Source: FEN-727 sp036508635 (GTDB lineage: Bacteria > Actinomycetota > Geothermincolia > Fen-727 > Anoxymicrobiaceae). From it: a stretch of 19,700 bases of DNA. Below the pieces are notes generated by a model. The model ran no database searches. It saw only the letters and a program-made list of their open reading frames with translations, and was not told where the DNA came from. A program made the translations under genes and the position numbers. Location of the stretch: the NCBI GenBank assembly GCA_036508635.1, contig DATCGY010000162.1, forward strand, positions 1 to 19,700, in the 5' to 3' direction. Of the stretch, positions 7,293 to 14,811 are shown in pieces; within the stretch, counting starts at the first letter, position 1, and the number at the start of each line of letters is the position of its first letter.

Positions 7293-7769
7293 CTACTCCA
7301 GCTCTTCGATGACGCGCTTGAAGGCTTTCTTCCCCGCTTCGTGCCCTACCGCGTCGAGCGTCGTGAACTCCAGTGCTTCGTAGGGGCAGAGCTCGACGCA
7401 CTTCGGCTGGTCCTCTCCCGCGCAGAAGTCGCAAGCGAACACTCGCTTTGAGTCCCAGTCGAGCTTGAGAGCGCCGAAGTTGCAGGCCTCGATGCACCAG
7501 CCGCAGCCATTGCACTTGTCTTTTTCGATCCTCACCGACCCATCGTCCAGCACAGTTACGGCGTCGCGCGGACAGGCCTTCACACAAAGAGGCTCCTCGC
7601 ACTTGCGGCAGGCGATGGCGATATCGAAGGTCGGCTCTATGCGCACGTGCCTGATGCGGGCCTTTGACCAGTTGATGGTCTTCTCCTTGTAGATCGAGCA
7701 CACATACTCGCACAGCTCGCAGCCCGCGCACTTCTCCGTGTCGCAGACGATTATTTTCTTGGCTTCCAT
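7293..7769 (-). CDS. Four-cluster 4Fe-4S ferredoxin, partner of the AOR
   Basis: 158 residues with four cysteine groups of the HycB/CooF/DmsB type: C-A-G-C-E-L-C-x3-C (14-24), C-R-K-C-x4-C-x3-C-P, C-N-G-C-G-W-C-x3-C and C-D-F-C-x7-C-x3-C-P. There is no signal peptide or membrane segment, so it acts in the cytoplasm. Its start is 3 bp after the AOR stop, with GGGGGTG inside the AOR 3' end as ribosome site. Ferredoxins of this type encoded next to tungsten AORs (as with BamC next to BamB) carry electrons between the AOR and its redox partner. Here the likely partners are the HdrA proteins upstream in the operon. Confidence 0.9.
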   Translation of the reverse strand: MEAKKIIVCDTEKCAGCELCEYVCSIYKEKTINWSKARIRHVRIEPTFDIAIACRKCEEPLCVKACPRDAVTVLDDGSVRIEKDKCNGCGWCIEACNFGALKLDWDSKRVFACDFCAGEDQPKCVELCPYEALEFTTLDAVGHEAGKKAFKRVIEELE

Positions 7770-7772
7770 CGC

Positions 7773-9605
7773 TTACACCCCCAGGGTGGCATCGATACCG
7801 AGCTCATCGAGCAGGCCCTTCGTGGGAATCCCTTCTTGGTTCCAGCGCCGTTCCTCGTAGTAGCCCGAGAGCGCCTCGTCATATTCCTCGCGGACGATCA
7901 CGGCACCGTCGCTGACGTCGTCGTACATTTTCTCCTCAAAGGCGCGTGGCGGTGGGTAGTCGTCGGCCCGGCGTGCGCCGAACTTCACGTTGAAAAGCTT
8001 GGCCATGTTGTGGATGCGCTCGCCGGTCTTGATCATTTCCTCGTCGCTGACGTCGAAGCCGGTGACCATCCTTATCACGCTCGCGATCTCGTCGTTGCTC
8101 TTGTAGATACCGCGCGTGAACTTGCAGATGATCATGGAATCGATGATGGCATAGAGGTTCTCGCCGTCGAAGACGAACTTGCCCCGCGAGCGGTCGAGCT
8201 TGTAGCGGTCCACCGTGCCCTTGACGTCGGGCTGGTAAGAACCCGACCGCAGGTAGCACGCGCCCCGGACACTTGTCGCGAAACCGAGCGTAGCGGTCTG
8301 CAGGGATCGCAACGAGTAGGCTCCCCACTCGAGCTTCTTGTTGACCATCGCGAACTCCAAGCCGTTACCGAGCCGTTCGGCGGCCCTGGCCGCCCCGTCA
8401 GCGATAAGGGCTCCGAGCTTGCCCTCCCGCAGGCACATGCGCCGAACCGCCTCGACCATCGCCTCTGCGTTCCCGAAACGCAGGTCGAGGCCATCCGCGT
8501 CCTCCCGCGTCAACATGCCCTTCTCGTAGGCCTCCATCGCCCAACTCACGGTCACACCGGCGGAAATCGTATCGATACCCAGCGTGTCGCAGAGCTCGAC
8601 TGCTTTGGTTATTGCGCCCAGGTCCGAGACACCGCAGTTGGGCCCGAGGAGCTCCAGGGATTCGTAGTCCACCGACGAGACCGACCCGGCCCACGGCCCT
8701 TCTTTGACGACGTTGATATGATCACAGGCGATCGGGCACGACGGGCAGGCTACGACTTTCTTGACCATGGTCTCGAGCATGCGCTCGCCTGAGCACTCCT
8801 CGGCCCTGTCGAATGTGCCCTTCTGGAAGTTGTTGGTAGGAAGACACCCGAGCCTGTTGTGCACCAGCACGTTGGCGGGCGTACCCATGACCCTGTACTT
8901 CTCTGTGGCCGGCCCGCGGCAGCGCTTGTATAGGTCTTTGCACAGCTCGAGCAGCCCATCGAGGTCCGCCACCTCCACGTTGCCCGTCCCGCGAATGGCG
9001 ATGGCTTTCAGGTTCTTGGAGCCCATGACGCACCCGATACCCGAGCGACCGACCTGCCTGTTGCGGTCGTTGGTGACGTTGGCGAGGCATGTCAGAAGCT
9101 CACCCGCGGGGCCGATCGACGACACCCTTATCTCCTCGTCCGCGAGTTCGCGCCTGATCAACTCCTCGGTATCCCAGGTGGTCTTCCCCTTGTAAGGGGT
9201 GGCGTCGCGCAGCTCGGCGTGCCCGTTCTGTATGAACAGGTACTTCAGCGAGTCCGCCTTGCCGGTGATCACGATTCCGTCCCAACCGGCGGCTTTTAGC
9301 TCGGAGCCTATCCCGCCCGATGCTATCCCGAAGCCTATGAATCCAGTGGCGGGGGAACGCGCGCCCATGATGTATTTGGACGAGACGGGCACCGGGCTTC
9401 CCGCGACCGGACCGTTCCACAGGCACAGCACGTTCTCGGGCGAGAGGGGGTCCGCGCCGTCGGGCACCTCGTTGTAGAGCGTGTGCGCGACGAAACCGTA
9501 ACCCCCAAGGAACTTGCGCGCGACATCCTCGGACAGCGTCTCCCTCTTGATCTCCCCGGTCGTCATGTTCACTCGAAGGAACTTACCAGCGTAACCTTTC
9601 ATCAT
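7773..9605 (-). CDS. aor: Aldehyde:ferredoxin oxidoreductase, tungsten-type
   Basis: 610 residues, close to the family length. It starts M-M-K-G-Y-A-G-K-F-L-R-V-N, the usual AOR N-terminus; the second ATG (9602) is better spaced from AAGGTG than the first. The four 4Fe-4S ligands fall where expected from Pyrococcus AOR: Cys287, Cys290, Cys294 (C-P-S-C-P-I-A-C) and Cys494 (M-I-I-C-K-F). A pterin-contact motif is at Asp340 (D-T-L-G-I-D). The N-terminal domain has G-R-S-G-I-G-C-V-M-G-S-K-N-L-K-A. It binds tungsto-bispterin and interconverts aldehydes and acids, or performs a related low-potential reaction as in BamB. Substrate cannot be read from sequence. A MoaD-like carrier precedes it and its ferredoxin follows. 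Confidence 0.92.
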   Translation of the reverse strand: MMKGYAGKFLRVNMTTGEIKRETLSEDVARKFLGGYGFVAHTLYNEVPDGADPLSPENVLCLWNGPVAGSPVPVSSKYIMGARSPATGFIGFGIASGGIGSELKAAGWDGIVITGKADSLKYLFIQNGHAELRDATPYKGKTTWDTEELIRRELADEEIRVSSIGPAGELLTCLANVTNDRNRQVGRSGIGCVMGSKNLKAIAIRGTGNVEVADLDGLLELCKDLYKRCRGPATEKYRVMGTPANVLVHNRLGCLPTNNFQKGTFDRAEECSGERMLETMVKKVVACPSCPIACDHINVVKEGPWAGSVSSVDYESLELLGPNCGVSDLGAITKAVELCDTLGIDTISAGVTVSWAMEAYEKGMLTREDADGLDLRFGNAEAMVEAVRRMCLREGKLGALIADGAARAAERLGNGLEFAMVNKKLEWGAYSLRSLQTATLGFATSVRGACYLRSGSYQPDVKGTVDRYKLDRSRGKFVFDGENLYAIIDSMIICKFTRGIYKSNDEIASVIRMVTGFDVSDEEMIKTGERIHNMAKLFNVKFGARRADDYPPPRAFEEKMYDDVSDGAVIVREEYDEALSGYYEERRWNQEGIPTKGLLDELGIDATLGV

Positions 9606-9623
9606 TCACCTTCTTGTCGATTT

Positions 9624-9641
9624 ATCTGACGGGAGTCAGAT
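9624..9641 (-). promoter_or_regulatory. Intra-operon hairpin before the AOR gene
   Basis: ATCTGAC and GTCAGAT form a perfect 7-bp stem with a 4-nt loop in the 46-bp gap between the MoaD-like gene and the AOR, the largest gap inside the operon. There is no T-run, so it is more likely an mRNA processing or stability element that sets AOR level than a terminator. Confidence 0.45.
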
Positions 9642-9651
9642 CCCCATGCGA

Positions 9652-9930
9652 TCAACCGCCCCCGAGCAGTAGAGCGAACGCCACCCTGTCACCTGGTTCG
9701 ATCACCAGTGTCTCCAGGCTTTTTCTACCCACGATCCTGTTGTTGACTATAACCGTTGTGTTCTTCCGCGCTGCCCGCTGCGCGAATTCGGTGCCCAGGT
9801 CGGCCGTCAGGCCGTTTACCAACTCGCCGTAGCGTACAGGTCCAACGAGGGCGACCTCGCGCTCTTTGCCAAACGCGCGAAACGGGCCAAAGAATTCAAC
9901 CGTAACCGTCATTGCATCAGATGTATCCAT
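9652..9930 (-). CDS. MoaD/ThiS-family sulfur carrier
   Basis: Up to 92 residues with the beta-grasp fold pattern of MoaD: T-V-T-V-E-F-F-G-P-F-R near the start, V-I-V-N-N-R in the middle, E-P-G-D-R-V-A-F and the C-terminal Gly-Gly-Gly that is adenylated and thiocarboxylated. MoaD donates sulfur to make the dithiolene of molybdopterin. A copy beside an AOR gene is a common arrangement and suggests a role in making its tungstopterin. The start is at 9930 or 9912; the first overlaps the HdrA end by 14 bp and sits about 12 bp after GGAGGTG, while the second is seven residues shorter and is closer to the family N-terminus. Confidence 0.85.
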   Translation of the reverse strand: MDTSDAMTVTVEFFGPFRAFGKEREVALVGPVRYGELVNGLTADLGTEFAQRAARKNTTVIVNNRIVGRKSLETLVIEPGDRVAFALLLGGG

Positions 9931-11551
9931 CGATTGCCGTCACGTCACCTCCGGACAGGAAGATGCCTGCCTTGCAGGCAGCGGCGCTTCCGTGAGTCGC
10001 TGCATCGGAGATGTCCTTCGGCCCCTGGCATGCGCCGGCTATGAAAATGCCACGGGTCTCCGTCTCGGACACCCCGTCGATCGGGTGCCTCTCTTTGATG
10101 AAGCCGAAATTGTCCCTCCTGAGCCCCAGCAGCCGCCTCACGTTCTTGGTCCCCGCTGACGGTTCGAGCCCGCTTGCGAGCACCACGAGGTCGATCTCTT
10201 TGCGGACCATCTCTCCGGTGAGCGGGTCCTCGTAGACCACTATCGGGTTGTTCGCCGACTTGTTGATGTGTACAGAGGGCATTGCTCGGATGAACCGCAT
10301 TCCCTCATCGATGGAGCGTTGATACAGCTCCTCGAACCCCTTTCCGCACGCGCGCAGGTCGTTGTAGAAAACCATCACCTCAGCCCCGGGCTGATGCTCC
10401 ATGACCAGCCTGCCACCCTTCACGGAAGCCATGCAGCAGAAGAACGAGCACCACGGGTTGTGCTCTAGGTCGCGCGAACCAACACACTGGATGAACGCAA
10501 TCGAACGGATGTGCCTGCCGTCGGGTCTCACCAGTTCGCCCTCCGTCGGGCCTGCGGCGTTGCATATGCGCTCGAACTCCATGTTCGTCACCACGTTCTC
10601 GTACTCCGGATAGTGATACTGTGGCATCACCCCGGGGTCGAACACTTTCCCCCCGGTTGCCACCACTATGGCACCGACATCGAACTCGTCCTCGCGCGAC
10701 TCCTGCGACAGGTTTATCGCATCAAGCCCGCACACCTGCATGCACAGCCCGCACTCTATACAGCGCTCTTTATCGATCACGTATTTGAGCGGAGCGGCCT
10801 GGGCGAACATAGCATAGATGGCCTTCCGTGGTTTCAAGCCCATCTCCCACTCGTGCGGGACGACGACCGGGCAGATGTCGCAACACGCGCCGCACCCGGT
10901 GCACTTGTCGATGTCCACGTACCACGGTTTGCGCCTTAGGGTGACTGTGAAGTCCCCAGCCTCGCCCTCGAAGCCGACAAGCTCCGTGTTGGCTATGAGT
11001 TCGATGTTCTTGTGCTTAGCTGACTCCACCAGCTTTGGCCCGAGTATTCATATCGAGCAGTCCATGGTGGGGAAGGTCTTGTCCAGCGCGGCCATGATGC
11101 CGCCTATGGAAGGGCTGCTCTCCAGCAGATACACGGGATAGCCCTGCTCCGCGATATCAAGCGCCGCGTAGACCCCTCCGACCCCTCCGCCAACGACCAG
11201 TACCTTCTGGATCGGCGCGGGCGCCAGCACCTTACGTGCGGTCCTCAAGGTTACGTCGGAGTGGATCTGGCTCGCGAGCTCTTTCGGCTCCCCCTCCATG
11301 CTGTACGAGAAGTACTCGGTCCCCGGGAAGAAGTTTCGCTCGAAAACCTCCCTGCCCAGCTTGCGCTTGCACACTACGATGACCTCTTCGCCCTCCACGA
11401 GGCTGTAGTTAATGGTCTTCTGCCCCTGGGGATGGCAGACGTCCCTGCTGAAGTGTACGTCATAATCCATTTCCTCCAACAGGCTGCCGAGCGACCTCAG
11501 GTCGTCCTCCTTCTCGTCCGGCGTGGTGCAGATAAACGCCATTGGACTCAT
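9917..11551 (-). CDS. hdrA: HdrA-like flavoprotein with in-frame UGA (selenocysteine 168)
   Basis: Reading UGA at 11050-11048 as Sec gives 544 residues. The ATG at 11551 is chosen because it overlaps the upstream stop in ATGA. About 115 residues of unassigned sequence precede the FAD site GGGVGG (121-126). U168 follows D-C-S-I and precedes I-L-G-P-K-L, where HdrA normally has the Cys-x-x-Cys/Sec ligand. Two 4Fe-4S groups follow (C217-x2-C-x2/3-C-x3-C227 and C264-x2-C-x2-C-x3-C274), then the thioredoxin-reductase-like half with F-I-Q-C-V-G-S-R-D and G-A-C-Q-G-P-K-D-I. HdrA is the FAD protein that bifurcates electrons in heterodisulfide reductase-type complexes, and the BamE protein of benzoyl-CoA reductase is related. 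Without Sec insertion it would be split into 167- and 370-residue pieces. Confidence 0.9.
11018..11034 (-). promoter_or_regulatory. Probable bacterial SECIS hairpin of hdrA
   Basis: On the minus strand AGCTGG pairs with TCAGCT (one G-U pair) around the loop TGGAG. It begins 13 nt after the UGA, and the loop begins 19 nt after it. That distance and a G in the first two loop bases fit known bacterial SECIS rules. The stem is modest. Confidence 0.6.
11048..11050 (-). other. Selenocysteine UGA codon in HdrA
   Basis: The TGA interrupts one continuous HdrA frame; homology-like sequence runs on immediately (I-L-G-P-K-L-V-E). It is 47 residues after the first glycine of the FAD motif. In the HdrA-MvhD fusion the residue at the same distance is Cys205. 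HdrA is a known selenoprotein in Methanococcus-type methanogens. Confidence 0.9.
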
Positions 11552-13932
11552 TTCTTTAAAACACCCCCTTCTTCGAGCTGCTTGCACATGTCAGTCATTA
11601 TCTTCTGGAAGACAGAGCCCTCCGCAGAGGATACCCACTCCAGGCGCAGCCTGTCGGGGTCTATCCCCTTCTCTGGAAGGACCTTCTCTTTCATCTTCTT
11701 TATCATCTCCTCGCACTGGATGTTGCCGTTTATGTAGTGGCAGTCACCGGGCGGGTGACAGCCGCCGACCAGCACCATGCCCGCACCCCTGTCGAACGCG
11801 TGCAGTATCATGTCCTGGCCTATCCTGCCCGTACACATCACCCTTACGAACCTTGCCTTGGGTGGGTATTGAAGCCTGCCGACCCCTGCCTGGTCGGCTC
11901 CGCCATAAGTTCACCAGTGGCACACGAGCGCAAGAATCTTGCCGCCCGGGTCCTCCTCGAGCGCGGCATCGATCTGAGTGTTGAGCTGCTCGTCGGTGAA
12001 ACCGTGGGCCTCGACTGCCCCCTGTTTGCACCTCGCCGCACACACCCCGCACCCCTTGCACGACGCTTCGATGACCCTCGCCCTCTTCTTCATCTTGCCG
12101 TCGACCTCGCGCTCATCGGTCGTGATGGCCGAGAACGGGCATTTCTTCACGCACACCAGGCACCCGTTGCATTTGTCCTGGTCGATGGTGGCTATGATCG
12201 CGTCCAGCATTATCTGCTCTTTGGAAAGGAGCCCAAGGCATTTGGCAGCGGCGCCGCTGGCCTGGAGCATGCTGTCTGAGATGTCCTTCGGGAACTGGCA
12301 TGAGCCGGCGAGCATAACCCCGTCGATTGCTGTCTCCAGCGGGCGCAGCTTCGGATGCGCCTCGAGGAAGAACCCGTCAGCGCTGTTCGGGACTTTCAGC
12401 ATGTCCTGGAACTTCTGGGCGTCCTCTGAGCGCGTGAGGCCGACCGCCAGGACAACCATGTCCACCTCCTGGACGGTCTGCTCTGCAAGGACCTCGTCGA
12501 CCGCGTGAACCTTGGGGCGGCTGGCGTTATCCGACACTTCCGTCACACTCGCGCGCAGGAAGACCACTCCGCCGTTGCGCGCTTCGCGGTAGAGGTCTTC
12601 GTGCTCCTTCTTGTAGAGGCGGATGTCCCGGTGGTAGACAGAAACCGTAATCTGTGGGAACCTGGCCTTTATCGAAAGCGCCTCTTTGATGGTGTTCATG
12701 CAGCAGATGCGTGAGCACCAGGGGTTTTCCTCAGGATCCCTTGAGCCTACACACTGGACGAACGAGATCCTGGCGGGCATCTCACCGTCCGTCCTGCGAA
12801 CTGGTCTCCCTCCGGTAGGGCCCGCCTTGAGCAGCATGCGCTCCATCTCGAGCGCAGTGAAGACGTTGCCACGGCCGTCGTAGCCCCATCGGTTTCCTTC
12901 AGGCGGGACGTAGACGTCCGCTCCTACACCGAGCACGATGGCTCCGACTGCGAATGAATCCATCCGGGCGCTCGCGTGCTCTATGTTGATTGCGTTGTGG
13001 GGGCAGACCTCCAGGCAGGCCTCGCATTCGTCGCATATCTCGTCGTCGACCCTGTATAGGTTCGGGAGCGATTGGCGGTCGGGTATGTAGATCGCCTTTC
13101 TCTCGGAGAGGCCGGCCTCGAACTCGTTAGGAGCCGTGACGGGGCATACCTCATCGCACTTTCCGCAGCAGTCGCAGGCCTCGCTGACGAAGCGGGGGTT
13201 CACCTTGATCGAGACCTTGAAGTTGCCTACGTACCCGGTGATGCTCTGGACTTCGGCCCCAGTGTAAACGGATATCCTGTGATGGTTTACGACCTTCATT
13301 ATCAGGGGAGTGACCACACATGAGATACGCTCCATGCGATCGAACATGCGGTAGTGCTGGTTCGACATTCCGCCGAGATAGTGGGACTTCTCGACCAGGT
13401 AGACACGGTAACCTGCATTAGCGATGTCGAGCGCTGCCTGGAGCCCCGCGACCCCGCCGCCGACCACCAGGGCGCTTTGGTGCATGGAGACGACCCTGTC
13501 CTCCAGGGGCGTGGCGTGCGTAACCCCGGCTACGGCCATCTTCACCTGGTCCATCGCCTTACGAGTGGCCCCTTCCTTGTCCTGCATGTGCACCCATGAG
13601 CAGTGCTCCCGGATGTTCACCATCTGGAACAGGTATGGGTTAAGGCCCGCCTCCACGCACACGTTCATGAAAGTGGGGCCGTGCATCTTCACGCTGCAGG
13701 CCGCGACCACCACCCGGTTCAGTTTGAACTCCTCGATGTCGCTCCTTATCTGGATCTGGCCGGGGTCCGCGCAGCTGTACATGTTCTCCTTGGATATCAC
13801 CACATTCGGGAGGGCGGCGGCGTAGTTTGCCACGGCGGAACAGTCTACGGTCTGGGCTATGTTGAGACCGCAGTGACAGATGTAGACACCGATGCGAACC
13901 TCTTCTTCTAACACGCCCTCGTTGTCAGTCAT
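11548..13932 (-). CDS. hdrA: HdrA-MvhD fusion with in-frame UGA (selenocysteine 674)
   Basis: Reading UGA at 11913-11911 as Sec gives 794 residues. The ATG at 13932 follows AAAGGAAG. The order is an N-terminal HdrA region with C-H-C-G and C-S-V-K motifs (1-150), the FAD site GGGVAG (158-163), Cys205 at the HdrA ligand position, and a 4Fe-4S group C-D-C-C-G-K-C-D-E-V-C-P. Next are C-D-E-C-E-A-C-L-E-V-C-P, the second Rossmann half, and two further clusters (C-N-G-C-L-V-C, C-K-G-C-G-V-C). The MvhD domain from about 665 contains C671-H-W-U674, R-V-M-C-T-G-R and G-C-H-P-P-G-D-C-H-Y. MvhD passes electrons between a hydrogenase or formate dehydrogenase and HdrA, so the fusion is a fixed HdrA-MvhD unit. 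Fused HdrA-MvhD and Sec in VhuD/MvhD are both known. Confidence 0.92.
11878..11898 (-). promoter_or_regulatory. Probable bacterial SECIS hairpin of the HdrA-MvhD gene
   Basis: On the minus strand GCCGACC and GGTCGGC form a perfect 7-bp stem with the loop AGGCAGG. The stem starts 12 nt and the loop 19 nt after the UGA. Loop size, the G in the first two loop positions and the distance all fit bacterial SECIS elements. Confidence 0.78.
11911..11913 (-). other. Selenocysteine UGA codon in the MvhD domain
   Basis: The TGA follows A-L-V-C-H-W and precedes T-Y-G-G-A-D-Q-A-G, the start of a normal MvhD domain. MvhD proteins have Cys-x-Trp-Cys here, and the stand-alone MvhD of this operon reads Cys26-Arg-Trp-Cys29. 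The frame continues in phase for 120 further codons to the true stop at 11548. Confidence 0.93.
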
Positions 13933-13947
13933 GCTGTTTGCTTCCTT

Positions 13948-14808
13948 TCACGATCGCGACCGGCGAAGCATCTCGGTGAGCTTCACGTAGTTTGTCTCGT
14001 TCTGCTGCAGGAACCTCGAGTTCTCGGAGAGCAGACGGTCGACCGCCCGGCTCCAGACGGCCGAGAAGCCGTCACCAGCGCAATGCAGCCTTAGTCTGGT
14101 CAAGTCGATGGCTCCATGCGGGCACGCTACGAGGCACGCGCCGCAGCAGATGCAGTGGCGGGGGTCGACCTCAACGCCCTTGGTTGACAGCGCTGTATAA
14201 CAGCGTGTCGGGCACGCCGTAAGGCAAAGCTCGCAGCCCTCGGGGCACCCGTCGACGTCCACCTCGACAGCGCCATCGAACAGCCGGGTAACCTTGGCCG
14301 CGCCCGGCACTGGACAGACCGCCTCGCAGTGAGCGCACGAGAGACACCTCTCCCGGTTGAGGGTAACGCCTCCTTCGCTTCGCAACAGGGCCTGTCTCGG
14401 GCACGCATTTGCGCACAGGTCGCAGCCGGGCGGGCACAGCGAGGCGTCGAGCTCCATCCCCTTGGAGAAGTGCGGGACTCCCCCGACATCCAGTATCGGA
14501 CTCACCTCGCTCTCGGTTCCTTTCCAGGTGTTACGCGTAACGAGCCTGACGGCGTTTACCGGGCAGAAAGCCACGCAAAGGCCGCACATAGAGCACTTCT
14601 GCTCATCGATGTCAGGGGTAGTGCTAAACTCATGATCCCCACGCGTAAGCGAAAGGGCTACGGCCTCCTTTGGACATACCTGCCTGCACAGGTCACACCC
14701 TATGCAGACTTCCCTGTCGAGGGTCAGCGTCATGCTGTCCACCCAGAGCGACTGGGTGACGACCAGACGGCTCCCACTCTCTTTCTTGCTCTTGACGGAC
14801 TTTGGCAT
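13948..14808 (-). CDS. Six-cluster polyferredoxin
   Basis: 286 residues with six cysteine groups: C-I-G-C-D-L-C, C-S-M-C-G-L-C, C-P-P-G-C-D-L-C, C-L-S-C-A-H-C, C-P-E-G-C-E-L-C and C-I-C-C-G-A-C, each ending in x3-Cys-Pro. Groups three and five have three residues, not two, between the first cysteines. It resembles MvhB/VhuB-type polyferredoxins and should wire electrons between the formate-dehydrogenase-like subunit encoded 3 bp upstream and the HdrA proteins downstream. It lacks a signal peptide and membrane segments. The last 55 residues have no cluster motif and look helical; their role is unknown. Confidence 0.9.
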   Translation of the reverse strand: MPKSVKSKKESGSRLVVTQSLWVDSMTLTLDREVCIGCDLCRQVCPKEAVALSLTRGDHEFSTTPDIDEQKCSMCGLCVAFCPVNAVRLVTRNTWKGTESEVSPILDVGGVPHFSKGMELDASLCPPGCDLCANACPRQALLRSEGGVTLNRERCLSCAHCEAVCPVPGAAKVTRLFDGAVEVDVDGCPEGCELCLTACPTRCYTALSTKGVEVDPRHCICCGACLVACPHGAIDLTRLRLHCAGDGFSAVWSRAVDRLLSENSRFLQQNETNYVKLTEMLRRSRS

Positions 14809-14811
14809 ATG

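Noticed and set aside
7836..8792. Plus-strand open frame of 318 residues opposite the AOR gene
   Set aside because: It is a shadow of the AOR coding frame with an unnatural composition.
11048..11913. The two Hdr UGA codons as frameshifts or pseudogene stops
   Set aside because: Both sides are in the same frame, no base is lost, all downstream motifs are intact, and the stops fall exactly at Cys-equivalent positions.
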